In this document: positions 15,241 through 22,285 of the stretch, piece by piece
Layout: each line of letters opens with the position of its first letter
Numbering within the stretch: position 1 is the first letter of the stretch
NCBI RefSeq assembly: GCF_000942395.1
Contig: NZ_LN812103.1
Span: 501,394-565,393, forward strand
Origin: Risungbinella massiliensis
GTDB lineage: Bacteria; Bacillota; Bacilli; Thermoactinomycetales; Thermoactinomycetaceae
Reading direction: 5' to 3'
DNA length: 64,000 nt
Translations under genes and position numbers: made by a program
Notes under the pieces: model-generated
What the model was told of the DNA's origin: nothing
Databases searched by the model: none
Seen by the model: only the letters and a program-made list of their open reading frames with translations

Positions 15241-15690
15241 ATGGGACCAAATGTAGGAGAATTGATGTCACAAGACCTTTACTTTCTAACACCTGATGAT
15301 ACTATTTTCGAGGCAGCTGTTATGATGAAACAACACGATATTGGGATTGTACCTATTTGCGAAGAAGGCAAAGTCACAGGTGTAGTGACGGATCGTGATC
15401 TAGTACTAAGAGGAATTGCAGATAAAAAGCCTAATTCTGGGCGTCTCCAAGAGGTCATGTCCCAAAACCTAATATTTGCTGCACCAGAAATGGATCTAAT
15501 GGAGGCGGCAGAGATAATGGCAGAGGCACAGATTCGCCGTTTACCTGTCGTACAAGAAAATCAATTGATAGGTATGCTGTCTATAGGAGATTTGGCTACA
15601 GAGGAAATGTCTGATCAGAAAGCAGGAGGCGCTTTATCAGAGATTTCCGTAAGGAAACATGAACATTTTGACACAAATAACGTAATGTAG
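15241..15690 (+). CDS. Tandem CBS-domain protein
   Basis: The 149-residue protein consists of two CBS domains: residues about 8-58 (VGELMSQDLYFLTPDDTIFE to GVVTDRDLVLRGIA) and 70-125 (VMSQNLIFAAPEMDLMEAAE to GMLSIGDLA). Stand-alone CBS pairs bind adenosyl nucleotides and usually regulate a partner; Bacillus YhcV is similar. AAAAGGAGGG precedes the ATG. After the stop codon the GC content rises sharply and the hairpin RNA region begins within about 50 bases. No terminator separates the two, so co-transcription cannot be excluded. Confidence 0.88.
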   Translation: MGPNVGELMSQDLYFLTPDDTIFEAAVMMKQHDIGIVPICEEGKVTGVVTDRDLVLRGIADKKPNSGRLQEVMSQNLIFAAPEMDLMEAAEIMAEAQIRRLPVVQENQLIGMLSIGDLATEEMSDQKAGGALSEISVRKHEHFDTNNVM

Positions 15691-15734
15691 ATGTTTTTAT
15701 ATTCAAAATAGTAATGGTTGTGTTAAGATATATT

Positions 15735-16714
15735 TGACGGGTAGTCCCCGGGTCCCCAAAATGTGGGGGGTATTGTTTTCGCTATCGAACGGTAGACGCT
15801 TTTCTGTAGAAAGATTCATTCACCCTTTTTGGGGAGTCTAATCATATTTGGCTTTGGCCTTCATTTATAGAAGAAGAGATTTCTCTTTTTCGAAAAAATG
15901 AAGTCAAACCAATTATGGTTAGCGAGTGAATCTGATACAGAGAGTGTCTATCTAGTAGATGTGGCGGAGATGATACTCCTTGCATGGAGGGGGCCGGGGG
16001 GCTGCCTGTCAGAGGGTTTGTAAATTCCCATTAAAAATTTACAGTTGAGCGCAGTTTCTACTAGAGTGAGACTGCAAACCGAGCGGCAGGTAGCCGCAAA
16101 AACACATCCCTGGGAGTTATCTCCCTAGGGGTGTGACCCCTGAGTGCCCGCTTTGCGGGTGCCTCTTAGGAGGCGAAGGGGTGTGCTCCCCTTACCACCT
16201 AGTGGTCAGGGGAACATGCCCCTGATCAGTCTTCCCATCTTGCATGGGGAGACTGTGGCTGGGGTTCTTTTAGAGAAACCCCAGCAATCAGGGAGCACGC
16301 CCTAACAGTCTCTCATCTTGTATGAGAGACTGTAGCCGGAGTTCTTTTAGAGAAACTCTGGCATCATGGGCGAACCATTACAGTTTTCTCATCTTGTATG
16401 GGAAGACTGTAAGCCGGAGTTCTTTTAGAGAAACTCTGGCATCATGGACGAACCATTACAGTTTTCTCATCTTGTATGGGAAGACTGTAAGCCGGAGTTC
16501 TTTTAGAGAAACTCTGGCACTATGGACGAATCATTACAGTTTTCTCATCTTGTATGAGAAGACTGTAAGCTGGAGTTCACTCAGAACTCTAGCAAAGGAA
16601 AAATGTGTACGGTGGCTTATTTGTCATCGTGAACAACCCCAGGTCGTAGACTTGGCCTGGGGTAAATAAACGAATACAGAGTAGCTCCTGTTATCTAGGG
16701 AGGTACTCTTTTTT
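15735..16714 (+). ncRNA. Large, highly structured RNA of unknown class (about 980 nt)
   Basis: Between the CBS gene and spoVAC there is no credible gene but a nearly unbroken series of over 20 hairpins, closed by an intrinsic terminator (16678-16714). Examples are TTTGGCCTTCATTT with AAATGAAGTCAAA (15849-15908), a three-way junction at 16000-16095, GCCTC-TTAG-GAGGC (16161-16174), ACCAC-CTA-GTGGT (16194-16206), CAGGGG..CCCCTG (16207-16224), five copies of a three-hairpin module (16227-16593) and ACCCCAGG..CCTGGGGT (16636-16663). Stems in the repeats differ by compensatory changes, which argues for selection on RNA structure. GC content is clearly above its surroundings. The strand is inferred from the terminator; the 5' end and promoter are uncertain (weak TTCAAA-16-TAAGAT near 15702-15729). 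It does not obviously match OLE, GOLLD, ROOL or HEARO RNA as I remember them, but I could not search Rfam. Confidence 0.7.
16227..16593 (+). repeat. Tandem array of a 75-79 nt three-hairpin module (about 4.7 copies)
   Basis: Each unit has hairpin A (CAGT..ACTG, starts at 16227, 16306, 16381, 16459, 16537), hairpin B (GCYGGRGTT..AACYCYRGC, starts 16258, 16335, 16413, 16491, 16569) and a short hairpin C (16290, 16366, 16444, 16522). Copies 3 to 5 are nearly identical; copies 1 and 2 differ at several positions but keep pairing. The fifth copy lacks hairpin C and has a shorter B loop. Confidence 0.9.
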
Positions 16715-16716
16715 AA
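16678..16716 (+). terminator. Intrinsic terminator of the structured RNA
   Basis: AGAGTAGCTCC pairs with GGAGGTACTCT (one mismatch) over a loop of about 10 bases and is followed by TTTTTT. It marks the 3' end of the hairpin RNA upstream of spoVAC. Confidence 0.85.
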
Positions 16717-16780
16717 TTTATTCTTTGATTAGTTTCCCATGAGTGGTTGAAAACTGATGGAAGTTTCACTTAATCGCATG

Positions 16781-16833
16781 AAAAAACTCTCCTCCGTACA
16801 GTCTAAAGAGTACAAAGAGCGGAGGGTTTTTTA
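16781..16833 (+). promoter_or_regulatory. Terminator-like hairpin covering the spoVAC ribosome binding site
   Basis: AAAAAAC..CTCCG at 16781-16796 pairs with CGGAGGGTTTTTT at 16820-16832; the stem encloses GTAC/GTAC. The right arm contains GGAGGG, the only ribosome binding site for spoVAC, eight bases before its ATG. The form is that of an intrinsic terminator or attenuator placed in the leader. Confidence 0.65.
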
Positions 16834-16834
16834 T

Positions 16835-17314
16835 ATGGATCAAATGAAAACAGATATTAAACAACAAATAAAATCCAAAGAATATGAAGATCTTGCCAAA
16901 AAGTATCAGCCAAAACCCAAAGTCTTAATAAACTGTTTAAAGGCTTTTCTAGTGGGTGGGTTGATCTGTTTATTTGGGCAAGGTTTGATGACTGCGTATC
17001 AGTTAGGTTTCGGGTTGCCAAAAGATATGGCGAATAATTTGACCGTAGCTACTGTAGTTTTTATCTCTTGTTTACTAACTGGTTTTGGGATCTATGACAA
17101 CATAGGACAGTGGGCAGGAGCTGGCACCGCAGTTCCGGTTACAGGATTTGCTAACTCCATCGCATCTGCAGCATTGGAACACCAAGCAGAAGGATATGTA
17201 CTCGGTGTAGGGGGAAATATGTTTAAATTAGCTGGTTCTGTCATCGTTTTTGGAGTCGTATCCGCATTTTTTGTCAGTTTAATCCACACACTTGTTACTA
17301 TGTGGTTGCTGTAA
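16835..17314 (+). CDS. spoVAC: Stage V sporulation protein AC (DPA channel component)
   Basis: The 159-residue membrane protein has four to five hydrophobic segments (about 33-55, 64-88, 92-110 and 130-157) and the SpoVAC family pattern with conserved Gly-rich loops (GTAVPVTGFANSIASAALEH, GVGGNMFKLAGSVI). SpoVAC is a membrane channel of the SpoVA complex, which moves Ca-dipicolinate into and out of spores. I use the ATG at 16835, where homologous sequence begins and GGAGGG precedes; the longer frame starts within a hairpin. spoVAA and spoVAB do not precede it, and spoVAD follows by 15 bases. Confidence 0.95.
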   Translation: MDQMKTDIKQQIKSKEYEDLAKKYQPKPKVLINCLKAFLVGGLICLFGQGLMTAYQLGFGLPKDMANNLTVATVVFISCLLTGFGIYDNIGQWAGAGTAVPVTGFANSIASAALEHQAEGYVLGVGGNMFKLAGSVIVFGVVSAFFVSLIHTLVTMWLL

Positions 17315-17329
17315 GGAGGAGGGAGTTTT

Positions 17330-18346
17330 TTGCAAACAAGACATCTTGGCAGTAGTACTTGGGAGTATCTGCAACCTGTCGCCCTCCTTTCTAGTGCAGC
17401 AGTAGGAGGTCCAATGGAGGGAGAGGGGAAAATTGGTTCGGAATTGGATCAAGTATACCCTGATCTTTACATGGGACAGGACACATGGGAAAAAGCGGAA
17501 CGACAGATGATGCAGGATGCAGTTTTTACTTCCATTAAGAAAGCGAACTTAAAATTAGATCAGATAGGAGTCTATCTAGCGGGGGATCTACTTAATCAAA
17601 ACATAACAGCCTCTTTCACAGCGGAAGCTTCTCAAATCCCTTTTATGGGTGTATACGGTGCTTGCTCTACCTCGATGCTTTCGTTATCGCTATCTGCTGC
17701 CTTAGTAGATGCCGGATTTGTGCAATATGCTGTGGCTGGAGTTTCTAGTCACAATTGTACGGCAGAAAAACAATACCGGTATCCGACAGAATATGGTGGA
17801 CAGAAGCCAGATACAGCACAGTGGACAGTAACGGGAGCGGGAGCAGCAGTTTTAGGAATTGATGAGACGAAACCACGTATTCGTTACGCTACGATTGGAC
17901 GCGTAACAGATCTAGGGATTAAAAATCCTTTTGATATGGGTTCAGCAATGGCTCCAGCAGCAGCGCAAACGATTGCAACCCATTTCCAAGACACTGGAAG
18001 AACGCCAGCTGATTACGACCTAATTGTTACGGGTGATTTAGCTTCTGTTGGGCATCCCATCTGTAAAGAGCTTTTACAAAAGCAAGGGTATGTGATGGGA
18101 GAGCAATTCCAAGATTGCGGTATGATGGTGTATCATCCAGATCAAAATGTATTTGCCGGAGGGAGTGGGTGTGCTTCTAGTGCGGTCGTTACCTACGGGC
18201 ATCTAGTAAAAGAGCTAGAAAAAGGTACCTATAAGAAAATACTTGTTGTTGCAACAGGGGCATTGCTCAGTCCAATCTCGTATCAACAAGGTGAAGTAAT
18301 ACCATGTGTCGCTCACGCAGTTGCAATGGAACATCCACATGCATAG
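17330..18346 (+). CDS. spoVAD: Stage V sporulation protein AD (thiolase-fold DPA-binding protein)
   Basis: The 338-residue protein has the thiolase-like fold of SpoVAD, which binds dipicolinic acid and sits on the spore inner membrane. The degenerate active-site region is visible as YGACSTSMLSL, with GGSGCASSAVVTYGHLV near the C-terminus; length is normal. It starts with TTG (MQTRHLGSSTWEYLQPVALL) after AAGGAGGAGGG. The expected partner spoVAE (AEb) does not follow. Instead an SGNH hydrolase gene begins 13 bases after the stop, apparently within the same transcript. Confidence 0.95.
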   Translation: MQTRHLGSSTWEYLQPVALLSSAAVGGPMEGEGKIGSELDQVYPDLYMGQDTWEKAERQMMQDAVFTSIKKANLKLDQIGVYLAGDLLNQNITASFTAEASQIPFMGVYGACSTSMLSLSLSAALVDAGFVQYAVAGVSSHNCTAEKQYRYPTEYGGQKPDTAQWTVTGAGAAVLGIDETKPRIRYATIGRVTDLGIKNPFDMGSAMAPAAAQTIATHFQDTGRTPADYDLIVTGDLASVGHPICKELLQKQGYVMGEQFQDCGMMVYHPDQNVFAGGSGCASSAVVTYGHLVKELEKGTYKKILVVATGALLSPISYQQGEVIPCVAHAVAMEHPHA

Positions 18347-18358
18347 GAGGTGATTAGC

Positions 18359-18991
18359 ATGGAAATAAAACCTACTTGTTATTTAGCATTTGGAGATTCT
18401 CTTACCGAAGGTTGTGGAGCAGACTATCCAGATCAACATTGGGTAGCTCAGTTGTTCCAGCATTTGAAACACTCGGACCAATGTTGTTTGAGAAATTTTG
18501 GTGTATCAGGTACTAGGTCTTCAGAGTTACTAGAACTAATGCAAAATCCCGCTATCACTCGTATGATTTCTCGTGCCACTCATTTATCTGTAAGCACTGG
18601 TGGCTGTGATTTTATTGAACTGTGGGAAAGTGGTCCTATTACATTTGGTGGACTATATAAGACGATGAGAAAAGTAAAACAAAATGCCCAGAACATATTG
18701 CACCATTTACGTGCTCATAATCCAAAAGCAGAAATTTATGTATTGGGCTTTTATATTCCATTGCCTCTCTATCAATTAGGTATTAAGCGGGCAAGTTGGC
18801 TAGTACGCACGTTAAACCACTTTTATGCAGGTATGTGTCAAAGAGTGGAAGCCAAATTTTTTGATCCCTTTTCTTTATTCCTAGACCAAAAGGAATTATT
18901 TTCTGATGAAGTACATCCTAATCAGCAAGGGTATAATGCTATCTCAGAGCAGTTGATTCAGCGGTTATTTCGCCCAATCTCTATTTCTTAG
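18359..18991 (+). CDS. SGNH/GDSL-type hydrolase in the spoVA operon
   Basis: The 210-residue protein is a GDSL-type esterase or lipase: block I AFGDSLTEGCG carries the nucleophile Ser, block II is NFGVSGTRSSEL, and block V is DEVHPNQQGY with the catalytic Asp and His. Block III, usually GxND, reads TGGCDF here, so the Asn that stabilises the oxyanion is replaced by Cys. No signal peptide is seen, so it acts inside the mother cell or forespore. AGGAGGTGA precedes the ATG at 18359. Its place right after spoVAD suggests a sporulation role, perhaps acting on a lipid or cortex ester; this is inference. Confidence 0.85.
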   Translation: MEIKPTCYLAFGDSLTEGCGADYPDQHWVAQLFQHLKHSDQCCLRNFGVSGTRSSELLELMQNPAITRMISRATHLSVSTGGCDFIELWESGPITFGGLYKTMRKVKQNAQNILHHLRAHNPKAEIYVLGFYIPLPLYQLGIKRASWLVRTLNHFYAGMCQRVEAKFFDPFSLFLDQKELFSDEVHPNQQGYNAISEQLIQRLFRPISIS

Positions 18992-19004
18992 TTCCGAAAT
19001 CCAA

Positions 19005-19048
19005 GCCAAATCACCTCCTTTTTCATAGATAAAAGGGAGGTGGTTTAT
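19005..19048 (+). promoter_or_regulatory. Hairpin hiding the ribosome binding site of the first subtilase gene
   Basis: AAATCACCTCCTTTTT pairs with AAAAGGGAGGTGGTTT, leaving only CATAGAT as loop. The right arm contains GGGAGG, the binding site for the ATG at 19049. There is no following T-run, so it looks like a translational rather than a transcriptional block. Confidence 0.6.
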
Positions 19049-20155
19049 ATGCCTGAATGGAAAACACCAAGACGATATACTTGGATCTACCGGAGCCCCT
19101 ATACAGTACAGGAGATGAGACAGAAGGGGATAATTCCCGCTTATCAAAGTAATATTTTTCCGATGTACAGTCTCTTAATCCCAAATGAACGGGTAATGAA
19201 ACAGATTATATTAGACCCTCGTACTATTTTTTTAGAACGAGATATGTTTTTTTCATTACCTCAATATTCCATTGTAAGAATGCGAGAGTCTGAGAAAGGA
19301 TATCGGAAGAAAAGGAAAATTGATTTAAAAGAAAAACAGATAGTTCCATGGAATATCCGACGTATCATGAGAGATGTTCCGTTTAACAAAGGTCAAGGTG
19401 TACGTGTAGGGGTTATTGATACAGGGATTGACCTTCATCACCCGGATTTAGCTGCAAATATAAAAGGTGGGATAAATATCCTTTCCCCCTCTGAATCTCC
19501 CCAAGACCAAAATGGTCATGGTACTCATATAGCAGGAGTTATTGGTGCTATCCATAATGGTATGGGAGTAGTAGGGATCGCTCCTAGAGTCTCTCTTTAT
19601 GCAATCAAAATATTGGACCATTTAGGAGTAGGCTCATTAGGTAATCTGATTCAAGGTATTGAGTGGGGTGTTCTTCATCGAATGCATATACTGAATATAA
19701 GTATGTGTGGGGGACAGAATATTCCCAAATCATTATCCTATATTGTTGGGCATGCTTTAAGACAAGGGACGATTATTGTAGCAGCTTCGGGCAACTCTGG
19801 TAACCCAGCAGGAGATAAAGATACAGTACAAGTACCTGCTCGAGTTGAATCCGCTATTTCTGTTGCTGCAGTAGGGAAAAGTAATCGTCGACTGCCTTTT
19901 TCGGCAACAGGGGAAAAAGTAGATATTGCTGCTCCTGGTGGAGGTATTTTAAGTACTTATTTAGGTAATTCCTATGCGACTTTAAATGGTACTTCTATGG
20001 CGACAGCTCATGTTTCTGGTGTGTTAGCGATCTATCGTCAGCTCTTCCCACATAAGAGTGCAATAGAGTTAAAGCAATTAGTTTTAAAGCGGGCTATTGA
20101 TCTACCACCGACTGGAAAGGACCGTTGGACAGGAGCAGGTCTTGTTCGAATATGA
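19049..20155 (+). CDS. S8 subtilisin-like protease without signal peptide (spore-region)
   Basis: The 368-residue protein has a complete subtilase domain with catalytic Asp (VGVIDTGIDLHHPD), His (NGHGTHIAG), oxyanion Asn (AASGNSGNPAG) and Ser (NGTSMATAHVSG). About 110 residues precede it (PEWKTPRRYTWIYRS..), rich in Arg and Lys, with no signal peptide and no obvious I9 propeptide. It should thus be intracellular. Position directly after spoVAC-spoVAD and the SGNH gene suggests expression during sporulation; clostridial Csp proteases that activate cortex lytic enzymes are a possible parallel. The ribosome binding site lies in a hairpin. Substrate unknown. Confidence 0.88.
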   Translation: MPEWKTPRRYTWIYRSPYTVQEMRQKGIIPAYQSNIFPMYSLLIPNERVMKQIILDPRTIFLERDMFFSLPQYSIVRMRESEKGYRKKRKIDLKEKQIVPWNIRRIMRDVPFNKGQGVRVGVIDTGIDLHHPDLAANIKGGINILSPSESPQDQNGHGTHIAGVIGAIHNGMGVVGIAPRVSLYAIKILDHLGVGSLGNLIQGIEWGVLHRMHILNISMCGGQNIPKSLSYIVGHALRQGTIIVAASGNSGNPAGDKDTVQVPARVESAISVAAVGKSNRRLPFSATGEKVDIAAPGGGILSTYLGNSYATLNGTSMATAHVSGVLAIYRQLFPHKSAIELKQLVLKRAIDLPPTGKDRWTGAGLVRI

Positions 20156-20192
20156 AAATACCTTGTCTTTCGTTTAAGACAAGGTATTTTCA
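20155..20192 (+). terminator. Intrinsic terminator of the spoVAC-subtilase operon
   Basis: AAAATACCTTGTCTT and AAGACAAGGTATTTT form a perfect 15-bp stem over a 6-base loop, starting at the stop codon. Confidence 0.9.
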
Positions 20193-20343
20193 TAAATAGG
20201 TTTATTAATTACTCAATATTAGGTCGACTCATATGTTTTTGTCTGCTAGTTATCAAGTAAAAACTGCTAATCTGATGAATACGAGTTTCCTTTTTTTTTA
20301 AGAGTTAGAAACCTTCATTGCCTCTTGTGAAAAAATATATAAA

Positions 20344-21714
20344 TTATCCCGAACTAGGGATGGCTTTTGATAAAAAGAGATCTTTATTTTCTGTTGAAAG
20401 AGTATTTTGATTAGGTAACTTCTCAGCAATAATTCGAGTGACACTGTTTTGTTTCATTTCTGATACATGGAAACAATAGGAGTCAAAATAGATTACATCA
20501 TTAATCTGAGGCACCTCTTGGAATTGAGAGAAGAACCAACCACCAAGCGTATCATTATTCTCATCCAAAATCTCGATCTGCAGTTGTTCATTTACTTCTT
20601 TTAAAAGTAATCTAGCATCGATGGAGATTAGATTTCCGACATGTTCAACAAAAGGACGTTCATCGTCAAATTCGTCTTGTATTTCGCCAACGATCTCCTC
20701 AATGATATCCTCCATTGTAACCAACCCAGAAGTACCTCCATACTCATCTACGACGATTGCCATCTCTGTATGATTAGATTGTAGAATCTTCAGTATATCT
20801 TGAATCTCCATCGTTTCCGGAACATGAACAGCCGGACGAGCAATTTGTTGTAGATTAGGAATTTCTCCATCTAGAATTTTCTTGAAAAAGTCCCGTGTAT
20901 GAATAATCCCTAATATATGATCCTTGTCTTCACCACAGAGGGGAAAGCGAGTAAATTTGCTTCCCTTAATGGAAGTCAAAATTTCTTCCATGGTATCGTC
21001 TAGAAAGATACATGACATGTTAATTCTTGGAACCATTACTTCTCGCCCAACGCGATTGGAGAAGTCAAAAATATTATCAAATAGAGCAAGTTCCACTTGA
21101 TCAATCATCCCGCTCTTATGACTTTGTTCTACTAACATGCGAATTTCTTTTTCTGTATGAGCCTGTTGATGGTCAGATTGTATTTTAATTCCCATAATTC
21201 GTAGTACTCTGTTAGAAAAATAGTTTATTAGCCAAATAGCGGGTCGGAATAAGACGGAAAACAGATGCAACGGCTTGGAAATCCAAAGAGAAGTGGCTTC
21301 TGGATTCCGTATTGCGAGGGATTTGGGTACGATTTCTCCTAATACAATATGTAAGATAGTGACCAGACTGAAGGCGATCCCAAATGAAATGAGGTAATGA
21401 ACAGATGTAGGTGTAGGGATTAGCGTCCAAATTGGACCAATGAGTTTTGCAACAACTCGCTCGCCGAACCATCCTAATACCAAAGATGAAAGTGTAATAC
21501 CTAACTGAGTGGCAGAAAGATATGGTTCTAGATTGGAGATGATTTTTTGCGTAGATTGAGCTTGTTGATTTCCCTCATCGGTGAGCTGTGCAATACGGGT
21601 AGATCGTACTCGACCAATTGCATGTTCGGAAGCTACAAAAAAGCCATTCAATAGGACCAAAAGAAAAATTACGAGCAGTTGTAAAAACATGCTAAGTAAT
21701 TCGTCGCTTTCCAA
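20344..21714 (-). CDS. CNNM/CBS-domain membrane transporter (HlyC/CorC family)
   Basis: The 456-residue protein has an N-terminal CNNM (DUF21) membrane domain with four hydrophobic helices (starting LLVIFLLVLLNGFFVASEHA), two CBS domains around residues 215-340 (MVPRINMSCIFLDDTMEEIL, GLVTMEDIIEEIVGEIQDEF) and a C-terminal CorC/HlyC domain. Bacillus relatives include YhdP/MpfA, which exports magnesium. It starts with TTG after AGGAGGTTGTACGCTG; the next ATG lies too far. A short leader of about 90 bases with a TATAAT upstream precedes it, but I do not recognise an M-box. No clear terminator is seen downstream. Confidence 0.9.
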   Translation of the reverse strand: MESDELLSMFLQLLVIFLLVLLNGFFVASEHAIGRVRSTRIAQLTDEGNQQAQSTQKIISNLEPYLSATQLGITLSSLVLGWFGERVVAKLIGPIWTLIPTPTSVHYLISFGIAFSLVTILHIVLGEIVPKSLAIRNPEATSLWISKPLHLFSVLFRPAIWLINYFSNRVLRIMGIKIQSDHQQAHTEKEIRMLVEQSHKSGMIDQVELALFDNIFDFSNRVGREVMVPRINMSCIFLDDTMEEILTSIKGSKFTRFPLCGEDKDHILGIIHTRDFFKKILDGEIPNLQQIARPAVHVPETMEIQDILKILQSNHTEMAIVVDEYGGTSGLVTMEDIIEEIVGEIQDEFDDERPFVEHVGNLISIDARLLLKEVNEQLQIEILDENNDTLGGWFFSQFQEVPQINDVIYFDSYCFHVSEMKQNSVTRIIAEKLPNQNTLSTENKDLFLSKAIPSSG

Positions 21715-21882
21715 CAGCGTACAACCTCCTAATTCGCTTCTTTTTTTGTTACTACCACCATTACGCAGGCTCTAAGCTTGAAATACATTATATCTGATTA
21801 TAACTTCTATATGGAATCGTTCGAATAGGAAAGAGAAAGCTCTCATAAGTATGAGAAAAGGCGAAAAAAGGAGGCGATTTCA

Positions 21883-22200
21883 TTGAGTTATCCTTACCCA
21901 TATTTTCCACCAGTATCACCATTACAGTTAGCAAATCAACCGACTCATACAGCGGGACCGTATCAAGTTCCCTATCCAGGTCCCTATTCTTTTTTATATC
22001 CATGGCGTCCGATGCCTAGCTTCTATCCTCCCGCTCCTCCTATTGCTTACGATATGGAGAATGAGGTGTTTTCTCAAACACAGGAGGAGATTGATTACCA
22101 AAAACAATGGAATCCACCAGAATCACCACAAGCTCCTTGGATCGAAGCATATCACCAAGAATTTGGTTTGTCAGAATCTGAAGAGACAGAAGTAGATTAA
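21883..22200 (+). CDS. Proline/tyrosine-rich small protein, possibly spore-coat associated
   Basis: The 105-residue protein begins MSYPYPYFPPVSPLQLANQP and is full of Pro and Tyr in its first 55 residues (PYPGPYSFLYPWRPMPSFYP), then acidic and Gln/Glu-rich to the end. It starts with TTG after AAAGGAGGC. Such composition is common in spore-coat and crust proteins of Bacillales, but no named family fits. No signal or membrane segment is present. It is a single gene with a good terminator. Confidence 0.7.
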   Translation: MSYPYPYFPPVSPLQLANQPTHTAGPYQVPYPGPYSFLYPWRPMPSFYPPAPPIAYDMENEVFSQTQEEIDYQKQWNPPESPQAPWIEAYHQEFGLSESEETEVD

Positions 22201-22216
22201 TCGAGTGGGTACCTTT

Positions 22217-22248
22217 AAGTCTTCCAAACAGGGAAGGCTTTTTTTTTA
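22217..22248 (+). terminator. Intrinsic terminator after the Pro/Tyr-rich gene
   Basis: AAGTCTTCC and GGAAGGCTT (one G-U) with a loop of about six bases, followed by seven more T. Confidence 0.85.
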
Positions 22249-22285
22249 GTATATGGTAAGATGGTGTTGGGAGGGGAGTAAAATT

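Noticed and set aside
16108-16224. Group II intron or rRNA fragment
   Set aside because: Dense GC-rich hairpins suggested it, but I see no intron domain V, no reverse transcriptase and no conserved rRNA stretches.
16227-16593. CRISPR array
   Set aside because: Unit length and regularity caught my eye, but there are no unique spacers, the whole unit repeats, and no cas genes are present.
16322-16669. Repetitive open frame of 115 codons in the hairpin array
   Set aside because: It has no binding site and simply reads across the three-hairpin repeats; changes between copies preserve base pairing, not the peptide. The repeat length of 78 is a multiple of three, which keeps the frame open by chance.
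21715-21800. M-box or manganese riboswitch before the CNNM transporter
   Set aside because: The transporter type makes one plausible, but the leader is only about 90 bases and lacks the core motifs I know.
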